From the NCBI RefSeq assembly GCF_033807715.1, contig NC_084591.1, positions 49,715,415 to 49,779,414 on the forward strand: DNA of 64,000 nucleotides, read 5' to 3'. Both the position numbers and the translations under genes were made by a program. This DNA is from Cololabis saira (taxonomy: Eukaryota; Chordata; Actinopteri; Beloniformes; Belonidae). How positions within the stretch are numbered: position 1 is the first letter of the stretch; every line of letters begins with the position of its first letter. Positions 46,517-60,248 of this stretch are shown here, in pieces. The notes under the pieces were generated by a model. It was not told the DNA's origin and made no database searches. It saw only the letters and a list, made by a program, of their open reading frames with translations.

Positions 46517-46743
46517 GTAAAGAGATGGAAGTTTATTGTTGACAATGAGCGGATGCTGTAATGACGATGACTCATGTGTGTTAATAAATCTCCTCCAGGA
46601 GATAATGTGCAAACTGCATGAACGCTAATAAACTGGCAATTTAGCGTCGGCCATGTGTCTAGATTGTACAAACGAAGTTATGTGCCAATCCGATAAAATC
46701 TCCAGGAGGAGTTTGTTAAAGTACGAGGCCTGGAAATGACCAG

Positions 46744-48124
46744 GGGTCCGTTTCACAAAGCAGGTTTAGTGAAAACTCTGAGTCTGTTAACCCTGAAATG
46801 AGGGAAACTCTGAGTTTTCCGTTTCACAAAGGGAGGTAACTCAAACCAGAGAAAGAGAGGTAACTCTAGCCTGTTTCACAAAGAGAGGTAACTTAAGCTC
46901 TCGGTCAGTTACCGTAGTAACAGACGCTCTGAACCTAACCTGGTCGGGACCAGGTTTATTTCAGCGAACCTGGAGTTTCTCTCTGTCTCCTCCCTCAGTG
47001 GCGTCAATTCAGCCAATGGGTCTTTACGCAATACACATCCGTTTTCTGCACCACGGACAGCAAGAGCAGAGTTAGAGAGCGGAAAAAGCGTATCTGACAA
47101 ACGCAATTTAACTCGTTCACTTTATTCACTATGTCAGTGCAACAATATCACAGGGACATCCCAGTTTAACTTCAAACAGTTAAAGTCCAAATGCAAAAAG
47201 GAGAGGGAGAGTAAAAAAAAGTCAAATATTTCCCTTAAACAGATGTATAAAAGGATTTATATCTTACTTTGAGATGAACTTGCATAATTAATCCATCAGT
47301 GGCGAACAGCCTCGTTAATATCTTCTGGACCCATCACTTGCCTTCTTTCTTTTTTTTTTATTGCGTGGTTGTCTGCTTCATTTTAATTTTTGTGAGTTAG
47401 TAACACTGCAGAGTGCACTAAAAAGCAGATTGATAGAGACCACTGTCGTCAGGGACGCTGGGACATTTCAACATATGAGGGGTGTACAAGTGTTGGGATA
47501 GATAATACCTAGTGAAATCCATCATGTTGTTCTGATATGCATTTGTAGTTATTTTATATGTATGAATTAATAGAATAAATCAATACAAATAGATACAGAG
47601 TAATTCCATAAATGTATTTAAAAAAAAAAAACATTTACATTCTCCCCTGAAGCCGAGGTGTGGCAGCTGCCGTACCCAATTGACGGCCCTGATCTAAATG
47701 ACAATAAAATTTCATTTTTTTCCCCAAAATATGCTCTCATACTCGCCATATGCACGTATTAACACTTCTAACTCCAGTGGCGTGGAGTATGTGGATCTTG
47801 AGATGCAAACTAATGTTTCCTCAAAGGGATTTTGTAAATTGAAATGATAAATAAAGTTAAAAAGAAAAAAAAGAAAATGTATGTCCCTCTTTTGTGTCGC
47901 CGGTTGCCATGGTGAATCCTTGTATCAGCGCTCTACTGATGATGGCTTTTTATTTCCCTCACGCTCACGCTTAACTTCAGGTGAAACTACTTAGAGTTGA
48001 GTAAATTACCTCAAATCCGCTGTTCTGGAACCGAAAACTCAGAGTTTCCGATCTCAGAGTAGATCAACTAAGAGTTCAGGATTAAACTCAGAGTTTGTTG
48101 AACCTGCTTTGTGAAACGGACCCC
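46744..48124. mobile_element. Harbinger-type element, family C, copy 2 (complete) in intron C-D
   Basis: The ends GGGTCCGTTTCACAAAGCAG and CTGCTTTGTGAAACGGACCC are near-perfect inverted repeats, flanked by CAG at 46741-46743 and 48125-48127. A 3-bp duplication of CWG type is known for some fish Harbinger families. On the minus strand it keeps the same Myb-like remnant region as copy 1 near 47700-47910. It gives the uninterrupted reference for the nested copy at 14996-21484. Confidence 0.82.
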
Positions 48125-48127
48125 AGA

Positions 48128-48450
48128 TGACCATCTTGACGGGAAAATGACATTTTCTGTTCAAAATGCCGGACTTCCTGTGTGAGTTAGACCATGGGTC
48201 CAAGAGACTTTTTTGTAGGGCTTTGTCTGATACAATAGACACGTAAAGGTCATTGCTGCAGGTCAAACCATATTGTGGGGCTTGTCGAAAAACATATAAT
48301 AGGTGGCGCTATCGAGCCCATTCTTGTCGACCCATACTCGTCGCCCATAAAATACGTAATTTTTGGCATCACCTGAAGCGTGTGCAAAATTTGGTGAGCT
48401 TTTTGGCATCTTAAGGCCTCGCACTCTTAGTGCTCGGGCCCTAAATATCT
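48128..48450. repeat. Probable dispersed repeat (GGTGGCGCTATCGAGCCCAT block)
   Basis: The blocks AAAATGCCGGACTTCCTGTG, GGGTCCAAGAGACTTTTTTG and GGTGGCGCTATCGAGCCCAT recall a repeat widely seen in fish introns. Only one copy is in this window, so the call rests on memory. Confidence 0.45.
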
Positions 48451-48951
48451 TGCGTAATAAATAATCACCCTCTTATTTACTGTATATACCAGTAAAGACA
48501 TTCAGAAATCCCCCATTTGTCCGATTCTGGTTGAGATTTATGTACGTCTCGCTCAGCTCTGACAGGAAAGCGTCACATAAACGCCCGACTCAGTTTGTGA
48601 CCAAAATGACTCATGACCTTTTAATCTCTTATTTTTCATTTTGGAGTAACCTTACCGTTTTTTTGTTTTTTTTTTACTTCTGAAAGTCCAACACATATCT
48701 TTGTACCATTTTTGAAACTTTTCAGTTTTGAAAAATGTAAAAATTGGGGTGTTTTTTAAAAAACTTTTGACCGCTATTATCTGTCAGTAGGATAGTGACA
48801 TCATCATGGAGGTTCTCGGTCTGATTCCTGGCAGGAGGCTTCCTGGGCTCGGGGGCGGTCAGTTGGGGGGATTGGGTGCCGAACAGTTGTGACAAACATT
48901 TAACTGGCGCTTCTACAATGATGTGAAATGATTACTGTAACAGTGTCTTAC
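48451..48951. other. Intron sequence without recognisable feature
   Basis: Intron C-D of the SecA-like gene. A T-run is present at 48659-48675. Confidence 0.4.
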
Positions 48952-49169
48952 TCGTGGAGTCGGCCCGTCAGACCCAGGTTGTGTTTCTTGATCTGTTCAG
49001 CATCTTCTCCTCCTCCGATGTCGGTCTGGTTCAGTGTGTCCTTAAACCTCCTTCTGGCCTCCGCCTGGGTCTTCCTGCCCCCCCCCTCGATGGCGTACTT
49101 CCGCCCGGACTGGCAGGCTTCGTTGTATCCTCGGTGCAGCAGCAGAGTCGGCGCAAACCTGGGTTTATT
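48952..49169 (-). CDS. SecA-like gene, exon C
   Basis: 218 bp. The acceptor CTTCAGCAG is immediately preceded by a (CATT)n microsatellite, and the donor CACGA|GTAAGA gives phase 2. The exon encodes about 72 residues, including FAPTLLLHRGYNEACQSGRK and FKDTLNQTDIGGGEDAEQIK, with no stop. Its phases match exon B (0) and exon D (2), which argues strongly that it belongs to this gene. No known domain recognised. An acceptor one codon earlier (CTTCAG) is equally possible. Confidence 0.65.
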
Positions 49170-49180
49170 CTGCTGAAGCT

Positions 49181-49275
49181 GAATGAATGAATGAATGAAT
49201 GAATGAATGAATGAATGAATGAATGAATGAATGAATGAATGAATGAATGAATGAATGAATGAATGAATGAATGAA
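49181..49275. repeat. (GAAT)n microsatellite, about 23 units
   Basis: Uninterrupted GAAT tetranucleotide. On the gene strand it is (ATTC)n ending 11 bp before the exon C acceptor AG. Confidence 0.97.
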
Positions 49276-49369
49276 GGTTTTTGGTTACATTACATTATAT
49301 GCAACTTAACTTGTGTGCATGTAACTGACAAAATGTTACATATTTACATTATAAAATCATACATATTTA

Positions 49370-50240
49370 CACTAATCAGTTTCACACAATAAACAATAAC
49401 ACACAGATTCTGTGTAGCCGAAAACTACGGAAAACTCCTGCCTGGCCCTAATACTCTTCCATAGAAAAAGGAATTGGCTGAAGCCGAAGCTCATTCTTGC
49501 CGATCCTGTACCTTCCAAAACATAACCCAGTTTATCAGGAATACCAAAGAAAAGAAAATTTACTCTAAATCGCTCTGCATTATTAAATTATATTCAAATC
49601 ATTTTGTATTGTAATCCTTAATTATTTTGTCTTTCAATATTTTTTAAAAACTCAACAGATATCTACATAATTCCAGTTCATCACAAAGTCAATTACATAA
49701 TTTGACTCCCAGAAATGAAACATATCTGTATTTAACATTAGTCCTCACATAACATGTTTCAAAGACCCATAGTCTTCTTAAATTATAATTTGTTTCTTTT
49801 AATCTAAAAAAATGTTGAATACAAGTAGGAAGGAAATAATATTTCTAATGTTTTTAAATAAACAATATCTATGAATTTTAATGTGCCTGACTCTATAAAT
49901 AATGTATTAGTAGTATCGCGATAAGAAACTTTAACTCTTTTCTGGAGTTTAACTATAGGGTCTATAGAAGTTCTGTATGTGTTTCCCCAAATCCCCACAA
50001 TATGACATGTGTGGCTTTATAAGAGAGAAATACTAGCTGAGCAGGAACCAGAGATTTACTTATTTAAGGTTTGACTCGTATCGATGTTTATAACATTACA
50101 GACATACAAGCGTATTCCTCCTCTTTTAAGGCCTTTTTTGTGTAAAATCCTCATAAATCATCTGATTGTAGCGACTCTTCATGCCAGTAAAATAAAATCT
50201 CATACAAACAACAACTTTGTTCACTTTGATGTTTTTGATT
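49370..50240 (-). pseudogene. Non-LTR retrotransposon RT C-terminus remnant in intron B-C
   Basis: The minus-strand frame at 49804-49998 reads IWGNTYRTSIDPIVKLQKRV, then NTLFIESGTLKFIDIVYLKT. This is the region downstream of the RT palm in Rex1/Nimb/Jockey-like LINEs (WGNxYxxxLxPIxxLQKR). Frames beyond are broken. The clade is not certain. Confidence 0.65.
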
Positions 50241-50291
50241 TGATCAACAACAAAGAGTCACGAGGGAAACCGGCACCGGGACCAAACTCAC

Positions 50292-50508
50292 GTAGGTCTT
50301 GGTGGTTTGGCGAAGGTCTGCAGCCGCCTGCTCCAGGTCCGGAGAGTTTGGGTGGGTTGCCTGCACGACGGCGTGGTACAGGCAGTTCTGGCCCTGCGAC
50401 TCCACCGGGGTCACGGACCCGTCTCTGTTCAGAATCTCAAAGTGTCCTGTGTGCGCGGCCTGCTTGCCGCTGAGCCGGTCCTTCATGCGGGTCAGGAATC
50501 CCTTGTTC
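50292..50508 (-). CDS. SecA-like gene, exon B with an OTU-like cysteine motif
   Basis: 217 bp. The acceptor is CTTCACCAG; its first base completes the Gln codon split after exon A. The donor is ACCTAC|GTGAGT, phase 0. It encodes HTGHFEILNRDGSV and then SQGQNCLYHAVVQAT followed by AAADLRQ. The G-Q-N-C-L-Y-H-A order resembles the catalytic cysteine loop of OTU-type deubiquitinases (DGxCLFxA...LR). The partner His/Asp residues are not identified in this short exon, so catalytic activity is unproven. It lies between repeat arrays in the neighbouring introns. Confidence 0.72.
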
Positions 50509-50532
50509 CTGGTGAAGATCAACATACATACA

Positions 50533-50710
50533 TGTTGGGGGACAGATAATCACAGTAGTCTAGTCCTGGTTCAGTTTTAGGGACCTGGACTGGTTGCTGT
50601 TTGTGTCTCTGCTTGTTCCAGTTTCTGTTTGTTTGTTTTCTCTCTAGCAGATTCCAAAGGCTTGTGTGCCCTTTGTGTGTTTCTCTTATTTCAGACTTGC
50701 AGCGGATGCT
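50533..50710 (+). repeat. Dispersed repeat shared with 29945-30145
   Basis: Same GGGGGACAGATAATC... CAGATTCCAAAGGCTTGTGT ... TTGCAGCGGATG order. Here it runs straight into the 21-bp minisatellite. Confidence 0.75.
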
Positions 50711-51456
50711 ACCGCCTCCGTCATCCCCAGAACCCCCTCCGTCATCACCAGAACCCCCTAGGTCATCCCCAGAACCCCCTCAGTCATCCCCAGAACCCCC
50801 TCAGTCATCACCAGAACCCCCTCCGTCATCACCAGAACCCCCTCCGTCATCACCAGAACCCCCTCAGTCATCCCCAGAACCCCCTCAGTCATCACCAGAA
50901 CCCCCTCCATCATCACCAGAACCCCCTCAGTCATCAGCAGAACCCCCTCCGTCATCCCCAGAACCCCCTCAGTCATCCCCAGAACCCCCTCAGTCATCAG
51001 CAGAACCCCCTCCGTCATCCCCAGAACCCCCTCAGTCATCACCAGAACCCCCTCCGTCATCACCAGAACCCCCTCCGTCATCACCAGAACCCCCTAGGTC
51101 ATCCCCAGAACCCCCTCAGTCATCCCCAGAACCCCCTCAGTCATCACCAGAACCCCCTCCGTCATCACCAGAACCCCCTCCGTCATCACCAGAACCCCCT
51201 CAGTCATCCCCAGAACCCCCTCAGTCATCACCAGAACCCCCTCCATCATCACCAGAACCCCCTCAGTCATCAGCAGAACCCCCTCCGTCATCCCCAGAAC
51301 CCCCTCAGTCATCCCCAGAACCCCCTCAGTCATCAGCAGAACCCCCTCCGTCATCCCCAGAACCCCCTCAGTCATCCCCAGAACCCCCTCAGTCATCAGC
51401 AGAACCCCCTCCGTCATCCCCAGAACCCCCTCCGTCATCCCCAGAACCCCCTAGGT
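50711..51456. repeat. 21-bp minisatellite, part 1 (intron A-B)
   Basis: Unit CCAGAACCCCCTCAGTCATC (+C/A) with variants CCG, AGG and CCA at the fourth triplet. About 35 units. Blocks of units are themselves duplicated: the run from about 50752 recurs from about 51088. The unit length is a multiple of three and lacks stops on the plus strand, giving a 304-codon SSPEPPQ frame. It lies within the intron of the opposite-strand gene, so I do not call a protein. Confidence 0.95.
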
Positions 51457-52748
<1,292 letters not shown>

Positions 52749-54241
52749 CCCTAGGTCATCACCAGAACCCCCTCCATCATCACCAGAACCCCCTAAGTCA
52801 TCCCCAGAACCCCCTAAGTCATCCCCAGAACCCCCTCCATCATCCCCAGAACCCCCTCCATCATCACCAGAACCCCCTAAGACATCACCAGAACCCCCTA
52901 AGTCATCCCCAGAACCCCCTCCATCATCACCAGAACCCCCTCAGTCATCACCAGAACCCCCTCCTTCATCACCAGAACCCCCTCCATCATCACCAGAACC
53001 CCCTCAGTCATCCCCAGAACCCCCTCCGTCATCCCCAGAACCCCCTAAGACATCACCAGAACCCCCTAAGTCATCCCCAGAACCCCCTCCATCATCACCA
53101 GAACCCCCTCCGTCATCCCCAGAACCCCCTAAGACATCACCAGAACCCCCTAAGTCATCCCCAGAACCCCCTCCATCATCACCAGAACCCCCTCAGTCAT
53201 CACCAGAACCCCCTCCTTCATCCCCAGAACCCCCTCCATCATCACCAGAACCCCCTAAGACATCACCAGAACCCCCTAAGTCATCCCCAGAACCCCCTCC
53301 ATCATCACCAGAACCCCCTCAGTCAACATCAGAACCCCCTCCTTCATCACCAGAACCCCCTCCATCATCACCAGAACCCCCTCAGTCATCCCCAGAACCC
53401 CCTCCGTCATCCCCAGAACCCCATAGGTCATCACCAGAACCCCCTCAGTCATCACCAGAACCCCCTCAGGCATCACCAGAACCCCCTAGGTCATCCCCAG
53501 AACCCCCTAGGTCATCACCAGAACCCCCTCCGTCATCCCCAGAACCCCATAGGTCATCACCAGAACCCCCTCAGGCATCACCAGAACCCCCTAGGTCATC
53601 CCCAGAACCCCCTCCATCATCACCAGAACCCCATAGGTCATCACCAGAACCCCCTCAGGCATCACCAGAACCCCCTAGGTCATCGCCAGAACCCCCTAAG
53701 TCATCACCAGAACCCCCTCAGTCATCACCAGAACCCCCTCAGTCATCACCAGAACCCCCTCCACCATCACCAGAACCCCCTAGGTCATCCCCAGAACCCC
53801 CTCCATCATCACCAGAACCCCCTCAGTCAACACCAGAACCCCCTCCTTCATCACCAGAACCCCCTCCATCATCACCAGAACCCCCTCAGTCATCCCCAGA
53901 ACCCCCTCAGTCATCACCAGAACCCCCTCAGGCATCACCAGAACCCCCTAGGTCATCCCCAGAACCCCCTAGGTCATCACCAGAACCCCCTCCGTCATCC
54001 TCAGAACCCCATAGGTCATCACCAGAACCCCCTCAGGCATCACCAGAACCCCCTAGGTCATCCCCAGAACCCCCTAGGTCATCGCCTGAACCCCCTAAGT
54101 CATCACCAGAACCCCCTCAGTCATCACCAGAACCCCCTCCACAATCACCAGAACCCCCTAGGTCATCCCCAGAACCCCCTAAGTCATCACCAGAACCCCC
54201 TCCACCATCACCAGAACCCCCTAGGTCATCAGCAGAACCAT
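52749..54241. repeat. 21-bp minisatellite, part 2 (intron A-B)
   Basis: Same 21-bp unit, about 70 copies, with more unit types than part 1 (AAG, GCA, CAT and CAA variants). Multi-unit blocks recur, for example the CCTAAGACATCACCAGAACC series at 52876, 53044, 53126 and 53264. The plus strand is open for about 500 codons. Confidence 0.95.
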
Positions 54242-54270
54242 CTTTGTGTGCAGTTTGCAGAGTTACTTAC

Positions 54271-57200
54271 TGTTGTGACTCTTCCGGCTCTTTCCTCAGC
54301 CGGAGGACGATGTCCCCGGTGGAGCCGTCCTTGCCTGGATAGTAGTCCTCGGCAAGGGGGTTCCCTTTTCTGTCCACCGTGACCACCCTGATGCCTCGGC
54401 CGCAGAGAGCATCGGTCTGTGTGAGGACGTGGAGGTCCAACGCCGTCGCCGGGTACTTCTCATCGTAGATTTCATCGATGTAAGAGTCCAGGTTCCTGTC
54501 ATCGGCCTCTGACAGTAACACATGCTGATGTTGGACGCTCTCTCTCATCTGGTGTTTGTAGACCTGGTTCTCGAAGAAGCCCTGGGTGTCGGCCCGGCCC
54601 AGAAGGTTGCTGACGGCCGTTCCAGCCCCGTGGATGATCTTTCTAGTGCAGGCTTTGGTCGTGAGGGAGACCAGGAGTCCTGAACAAGTCTCCACAAACG
54701 CAAGTGAAACCCCTTCTGCTATATTGTCCAGGAGCTCGTCCTTGAGACTCGTCACACACGACAGTTGGCGTCTTTCATCCTGGTCATCTTTGACTCGTGG
54801 CAGCTTCTTCATGGTTTCCAACAACTGAGGGATGAAGCTGTGATTGATCATGAACTTTGTGGGGATGGAATACATAAGCTCTTTGAAATATCTGATAGTT
54901 TCTAAAGTGTTGATCACAACCTGAAGCTCTTTGCTCTCGGTGCGCTGTCTTACAGCTCCGCATAACTCAACCAGGGCGCCGTGGACTTGAGGAACCTTGG
55001 TGCACGTCATCATTATATTAGGAATAACCTCTGTTGTTATCTGAGATACCAACTCGCGCAGTTCTGTCTCATAACGCTCCTCAATATTCAGGTCGGGGAA
55101 CCCTTGATCCATGGCCGTCCTCGATACTCCGTAGCTGATGGTGTCCGTGAGAACCTTATCCAGGTCGCTGTTTTCATGAATCATTGAAGACACCTTCTTC
55201 CTGTAAGACTCCTCCAGGAGGTTATGAAAGAGAGTCTTGAGTCCCTTTTCAACGGCGTAGTTGACGGCGGTTATGCATCCTTGCTTCCCCAGCTCCTGAA
55301 CCGCGTACTTGCCCGCCTGTCCAAAGCACTGTTTCATCGTGGTGATGGCGGCGCTCTTAGATGCAGTGACCAGGCTTTTCATCCCACTTTTTGCAAAACC
55401 AGCGACTTGCCTGATCCTGTTGAATCCAGCGAAGACCAGCGACACCCCGATGCTGATGGCTTTGGAGATGGCCCACTGAGCCCAGTCGAACCCTCCCTTC
55501 ATCATTCCCCTGAAGCCGTGCATCATGTCCTGCACGCCCTCATTTATGAGTCCTAACCCAAACTGACTGGCGAAGCCGCCGGTCAGGGTACAAACGAGAA
55601 TACCTGCCGCCACCTGGAGGAGACCCAGACCGAAGCAGAGAAGGGCGTCGACGGAGAACTCAGGCTTCTTTTTAACATCGAATATGAAGCACAGGCCGAA
55701 CTCCTCGAGAGCCATCAGTTCCTTGGTGGTGATAAAGTCTTTGTCTGCTGACAGACTATAGACACTGGAATCCTCCGTCGTGGCCTCGCCACCACTTTTT
55801 TCAAGGTGCTCAAGGGTCTTCAGGGAGTTTTCAATGTGTGCCTTCCAAGATTTGAAGAGATTCATCCTGGCGGTCATCTGACTTTGCAGATTGGTGCTTC
55901 TGTACTGTGAACTTAAGTCTTTTGTGACGGACAAGTTGTAGAACATCATTGCGTTTGTTGACTCTGAGAGGTACACGTCCACCGCCGTCCCGCACTCTTC
56001 CAGCAGCCTCTTCGCCTTCTCCATGGAGTCGTCCTTCCGCAGGTTGATGGTGATGTAAGCTTGGTTGTAAAGAGCCACGGCGCTGTAGAGAGCATCGGCC
56101 TCGGCAGCTCTCCGCCAGTATGACAGGGCTCCGTAGTCACTCTTCGACTTGAAGCGGTGCATGATGGTCCGGCTCTTCGCCAACTCGATGAAATCGTAGA
56201 AGTTGTTGCTTCTCCCCCGAAGAAGGTGCTGGGCAGTGACCGTCAAGTGTTTGGTAAGGTCTTCTCTCAGCACGTCGACATCATCATGCCTGCCGATGTG
56301 CCGTTCGTGGAGGATCAACCACATAGCCCACGACTCCTTCAAAGCATTGAGAGCAGTCTGATAGTCAAACTTTGACCGATAACTCTTAAAATAATCTGGA
56401 ATGTCTTTGAATAGCTTTTGTGTGATGTCCGTCTTCTCCTCTTCTGTGTAATTGTCGTCAAAGTCACAGAGAAACTCACAGAAGTAGGAGAAGAGACTTT
56501 CTTTTATTTCAATCTCAAACAGCTCATTTCTCTCCAGGCCGTCGAGGTGTTTGACCTCGTTCTCCTCCCTGAGGTGCCTCATGGTTTCCAGGGAGTGACC
56601 TTGGTACGCCGCTGCAAGATGCTCCTGGTTGAGGATCATCTGGACCATGCCGGGGTTTCCTTTCCGGCCGGTGCGCCCAAACGCCTGCCGCTCCACACGC
56701 TGACTCCCAGGGAAGTACGTGAGGAGCACGAAGAGGCCTCCGCACTCGTTCACTTCCTGTTGGACGTGTATGTCCGTCCCCCGACCTCCGAGGTTTGTAG
56801 CAATAATGATGGTCCCCCGGCCGAAGTTCTGCTTCTCGATGTTGTGCTTTTCGCTGATTGTGTACATCATGATCTGCCTGGACCGTCTTTCTTGGGCACA
56901 CATTTTAGTTTTTAGTTCCTCTGCAGTTTTGACATCCTCACAAATGATGAGGACGACTTGGCCCCGGTCTGCAGCGGTTTCTGCGGCGTTACAGACGAGC
57001 TGGACCCACTCAGCGGTTCCTCGGGTCGCCTGAACCGCCGGCAGCTCCACCAGCTTCTTGTGACGGTGAGCCGGAATGACATAGATGGCTGTTTTGTAGT
57101 GACGTTCCAGGAAAGCTTTCTCGGCTTCCCCCCCCAACGTCCCAGAGACACCAAAAATGCCATTTCCACTCAGGTACCTTTTAAAGAAGTAGACGTTTGA

Positions 57201-59504
57201 CATGTAGTTGGTGATGTTGGAGAGTTGTGAAACGGCCAGTTGGTGCTTCATCTCCAGAAACTGCTGCAGACCGTCGCCCCAGCGCTTGTTCTTCTCCAAC
57301 ACCCCACTGGCCTGAAAATCCACTGGAATGATGGCGTCGTATTGCTGATGGTCGTCGTTGCTGAAAGCGGCCGCGTCGGCTTCAGGCGCCCTGTCAATCA
57401 TGTACTCCCTCCCCAGAGTCATCCTGATGGCTTTCAGGGCATTTTCAACAAAAAGCGGTAACTGGTTCTCAATGTACTCTCTCAAGAAGGATGGGATCAC
57501 AATGAACCCCTCCAACTTCTCCAGTGAGTCCAGGGTGCATTCACTGGAATATTTGATTTTAGATTTTAATGTATCAACAGTTGCGTCAATGAGAGTTTTC
57601 TCGGACATGATTTCACAGGCGCGTCCTTTCTGCAACAGAAGCATCCTGACATCAGGTTCCCCGCCAGGGCTTTCCCTCCCGTACATTTGGGCTTTATTGT
57701 TAAAGAGTGAGTAACAGTCGACCGCTATACTGTTATCCGTTGATGACAGAATCTCATGGAGAAGCTCGTACTGCTCTTCAACACCAACCTTGACCAGGAT
57801 GTTCTCGGTGGCGTTCCACTTGGCATCGTCGGTGCCATCATGCTCCGTCGGTGTTTGACTCATGGCCTCGTTGAAAGCATCAATGTCTTTTTGTGAGTAG
57901 AAGCCCATCTTGGTGCCCAGCAGCAGTACGTCCTGCTCTGAAAGGTCCTCGGACTGTGAACCAACCACAGCCTGTTTCGCTGCCTTGTGGAAGGACTGGA
58001 TCCTGGTGGTCCAGTGGATCTCCCCTGACGTGGACATCTCTATCGGGCGGCAGGCCGAGACCATGGCCCAGATGCTCGCCAGGACTTGCTCCACATGTCT
58101 CAGGCCACTGGCCTGGCGAGACAGGTAGGTCACCTCAACGCCACTGTCCAGGGTCATGTAGTCCACCTCATCGACCACCACGCACTCAAACCTCCTGTTG
58201 CCTCGGGTGCGGTTCTTCTCGAACTCCTGCCTCAGTATGTCTGCAGCGAAGGTGCTAACAGTGCCGTAAACAACTTGCTTCCTGTACGCATCTTCAAGCG
58301 CCTTGTCACAATTCACAGAAGAGCTGCTTTTCTGATGTGGCGGAGGCACGGTGGACGATGTCACACCAAACATGGAGTATAACTTTCGCCACACTTCTTG
58401 ATCACGAATGGCGAGCAAAGGAGAGCTGGTCACAATGTCCACCGCCAAACCCCGTACTGCCTGGATCGTAGCAAACATGGCTAAAATGCAGGTCTTTCCT
58501 TCTCCAGTTCCAATTTCCAGGAGACATCCTCGTTCGTCTTGGACTTGAGGTAGCAGCAGTAAAAGTAAGGACGCGAGCTGAGTCAGTCTGGGGAAGTAAC
58601 CTCGGACCTCTTCACCACTCGTGGTAACGAATGTGGTGCATTCCTTAACAGCTAAAGACAACACAAGCAGGATCTTCTTCAGAGAGCTGTGTGCGCTGGG
58701 CTGGGACAAATCAAGGGACATCATCTGTCTCTTTCCACTATTAATCAGGTCTGCAGTGATGGTTAGATCTGGAGATCTGGACAACGCTTCTGAAACATAC
58801 TGCAGAATATTGTGCAGCTGTGATAGAACCTGTTCTGGATAGTTATTGTCCCGCATTTCATCCAAGATGGTGACGATGTCCTTGTCCACCTCAGAGGACA
58901 CCTGGTCCTGAATGTAGCCGACAGGATCTTTATCGTTCAGGGCAGCGAGGACCAGGCTGCAGCCGGGCTTATAGGTGCAAACCTCGTGGAGGATCTGCTT
59001 GACTGTTTCTTGATGCATGCTTGAGATCCTTCCAATGAAATGCATGATTTCTGTTGGCGTCCAGATGTTGTTGAAGAGTATTAGACTCAACATCTCCCTA
59101 CAGTCTCCAGCCAGCTGTGAAGTCATTTCAAAGGCACTAACTAAAACCCGTCTGGCCAGTGTCGGCTTGCTAAGATGAAGCTGATCTTGCAAATTGAACA
59201 GGAATTCAATCTTCTTGTCTTGTCCAGTTGTGGGATCCTGAAGATCAGCGTCACGCTCCACATTGAGCTTCACCACTGCCTCCAGAACACTGAACCTCTC
59301 AGTCAGGGACAGATCCACATATCCAGTCGCTTGATCCAAAGTCCACAGTGACCCAACAGGGTTTTTGTGATCTCCTAGGTATGTCAATGTCAGCTCATTT
59401 TGGAGAGTCTTCATCCGGTCTTCCAGCTTGCTTGTTGAGTTTTCATTCTCTGTGATTTCATACATTGATAGAAGTTCTTCAAATTGTCCTTGTACATCAC
59501 CAAG
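54271..59504 (-). CDS. SecA-like ATPase, giant exon A
   Basis: An open exon of 5,234 bp (1,744 codons plus two bases). SecA is the DEAD-family motor that drives preprotein export in bacteria and plastids; the role of this animal homologue is not known to me. Motifs, numbered from the exon start: Walker A GTGEGKT at 332-338, DEAD-type VVDEVDYM with DEVD at 445-448, GVSGT at 785, TNLGGRGTDI at about 903-912, and FGRTGRKGNPG at about 942-952. All match SecA ATPase motifs in order. Hydrophobic stretches lie near residues 1285-1310 (CFGLGLLQVAAGILVCTLTG) and 1347-1360. The upstream boundary is a strong acceptor (TTTGCTTTCTGTGTTCTTTT...AATAAAG|CTTGG), so the ATG at 59570 is intronic. The downstream donor is AACA|GTAAGT. 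Exons B-E follow in phase: 6,081 nt in all. Upstream exons were not found. Confidence 0.9.
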
Positions 59505-59729
59505 CTTTATTGAAAAAGAACACAGAAAGCAAAACATTAATGTCAGGTCCAAGGACAGAGAGATAAACAATCATCCCACATACTTTTTGAAACGCCACAT
59601 CGTTTTTGACTTTCTATGAAAGGTTGATGAGCTCACAGGATGACCATGAATCTTGACTCAGACACTAAGAACTGGTCTTTAAACTTCAGCAAGTTGATCT
59701 GCCTTTGCCACAAAACTTAAACAGCCAAT
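59505..59729. other. Upstream intron of the SecA-like gene, no feature seen
   Basis: Holds the pyrimidine tract of the exon A acceptor and otherwise non-repetitive sequence. Confidence 0.5.
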
Positions 59730-60248
59730 TCAATTCAATTGTATTTATATAGTGTCTATTACAACAGAAGGTCGTCTTTAGATTACAGTACAGAAATCAA
59801 ATTTTACAGTAATCTAGTCTAGAAGATACAAACGCCTGAAAAAGTGTTTCAGCATCACTCTGGGAGAGGATGTTCCTGATCTCTGATATTACGGAGATGG
59901 AAAAACGCTGTTTTACAAACCCGATTAATCTGCTGTTTAAACCACAAATCCTGATCAAAATACCTCCAAGGTTCCTCCCAGTTGTACTGGAGGCCGTCGC
60001 AGCACCATCTAGTCCCTTCCTGAGGTGTTAGGACCAAAAATAATAACCTCTTATCAGAATTTAGAAGTAAAAAATTAGTGAACCTCCAGTCCTTGACGTC
60101 CCTAAGACATGCCTGAAGTTTAGCTAACGGTTCTGGTTCATCTTCATAGACAAATACAGCTGCGTATCATCAGCATAGCAAAGAACACTGATGCTGGTTC
60201 TGGATTAAACTTCCCAAGGGCTGCATGTAGAAACTGAACAAGATTGGT
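59730..60248 (-). pseudogene. L2-like LINE 3' end and RT fragment, copy 2
   Basis: Read on the minus strand from high to low coordinates: GVLQGSVLGP ending the array side, LFSFYMQPLG, ADDTQLYLS (about 60160), FHLRNIRDQ and SDAETLFQ (59840-59890), then the 3' tail ATAAATACAATTGAATTGAA (59732-59755). This is the order of RT core, C-terminal domain and 3' tail in L2 elements, with internal deletions. Shared with 44828-45196. Confidence 0.78.

Noticed and set aside
59505..59570. ATG at 59570 as the start of the SecA-like protein
   Set aside because: The stretch between 59570 and 59505 is a classic pyrimidine tract and acceptor and encodes only hydrophobic filler, so the exon begins at 59504.
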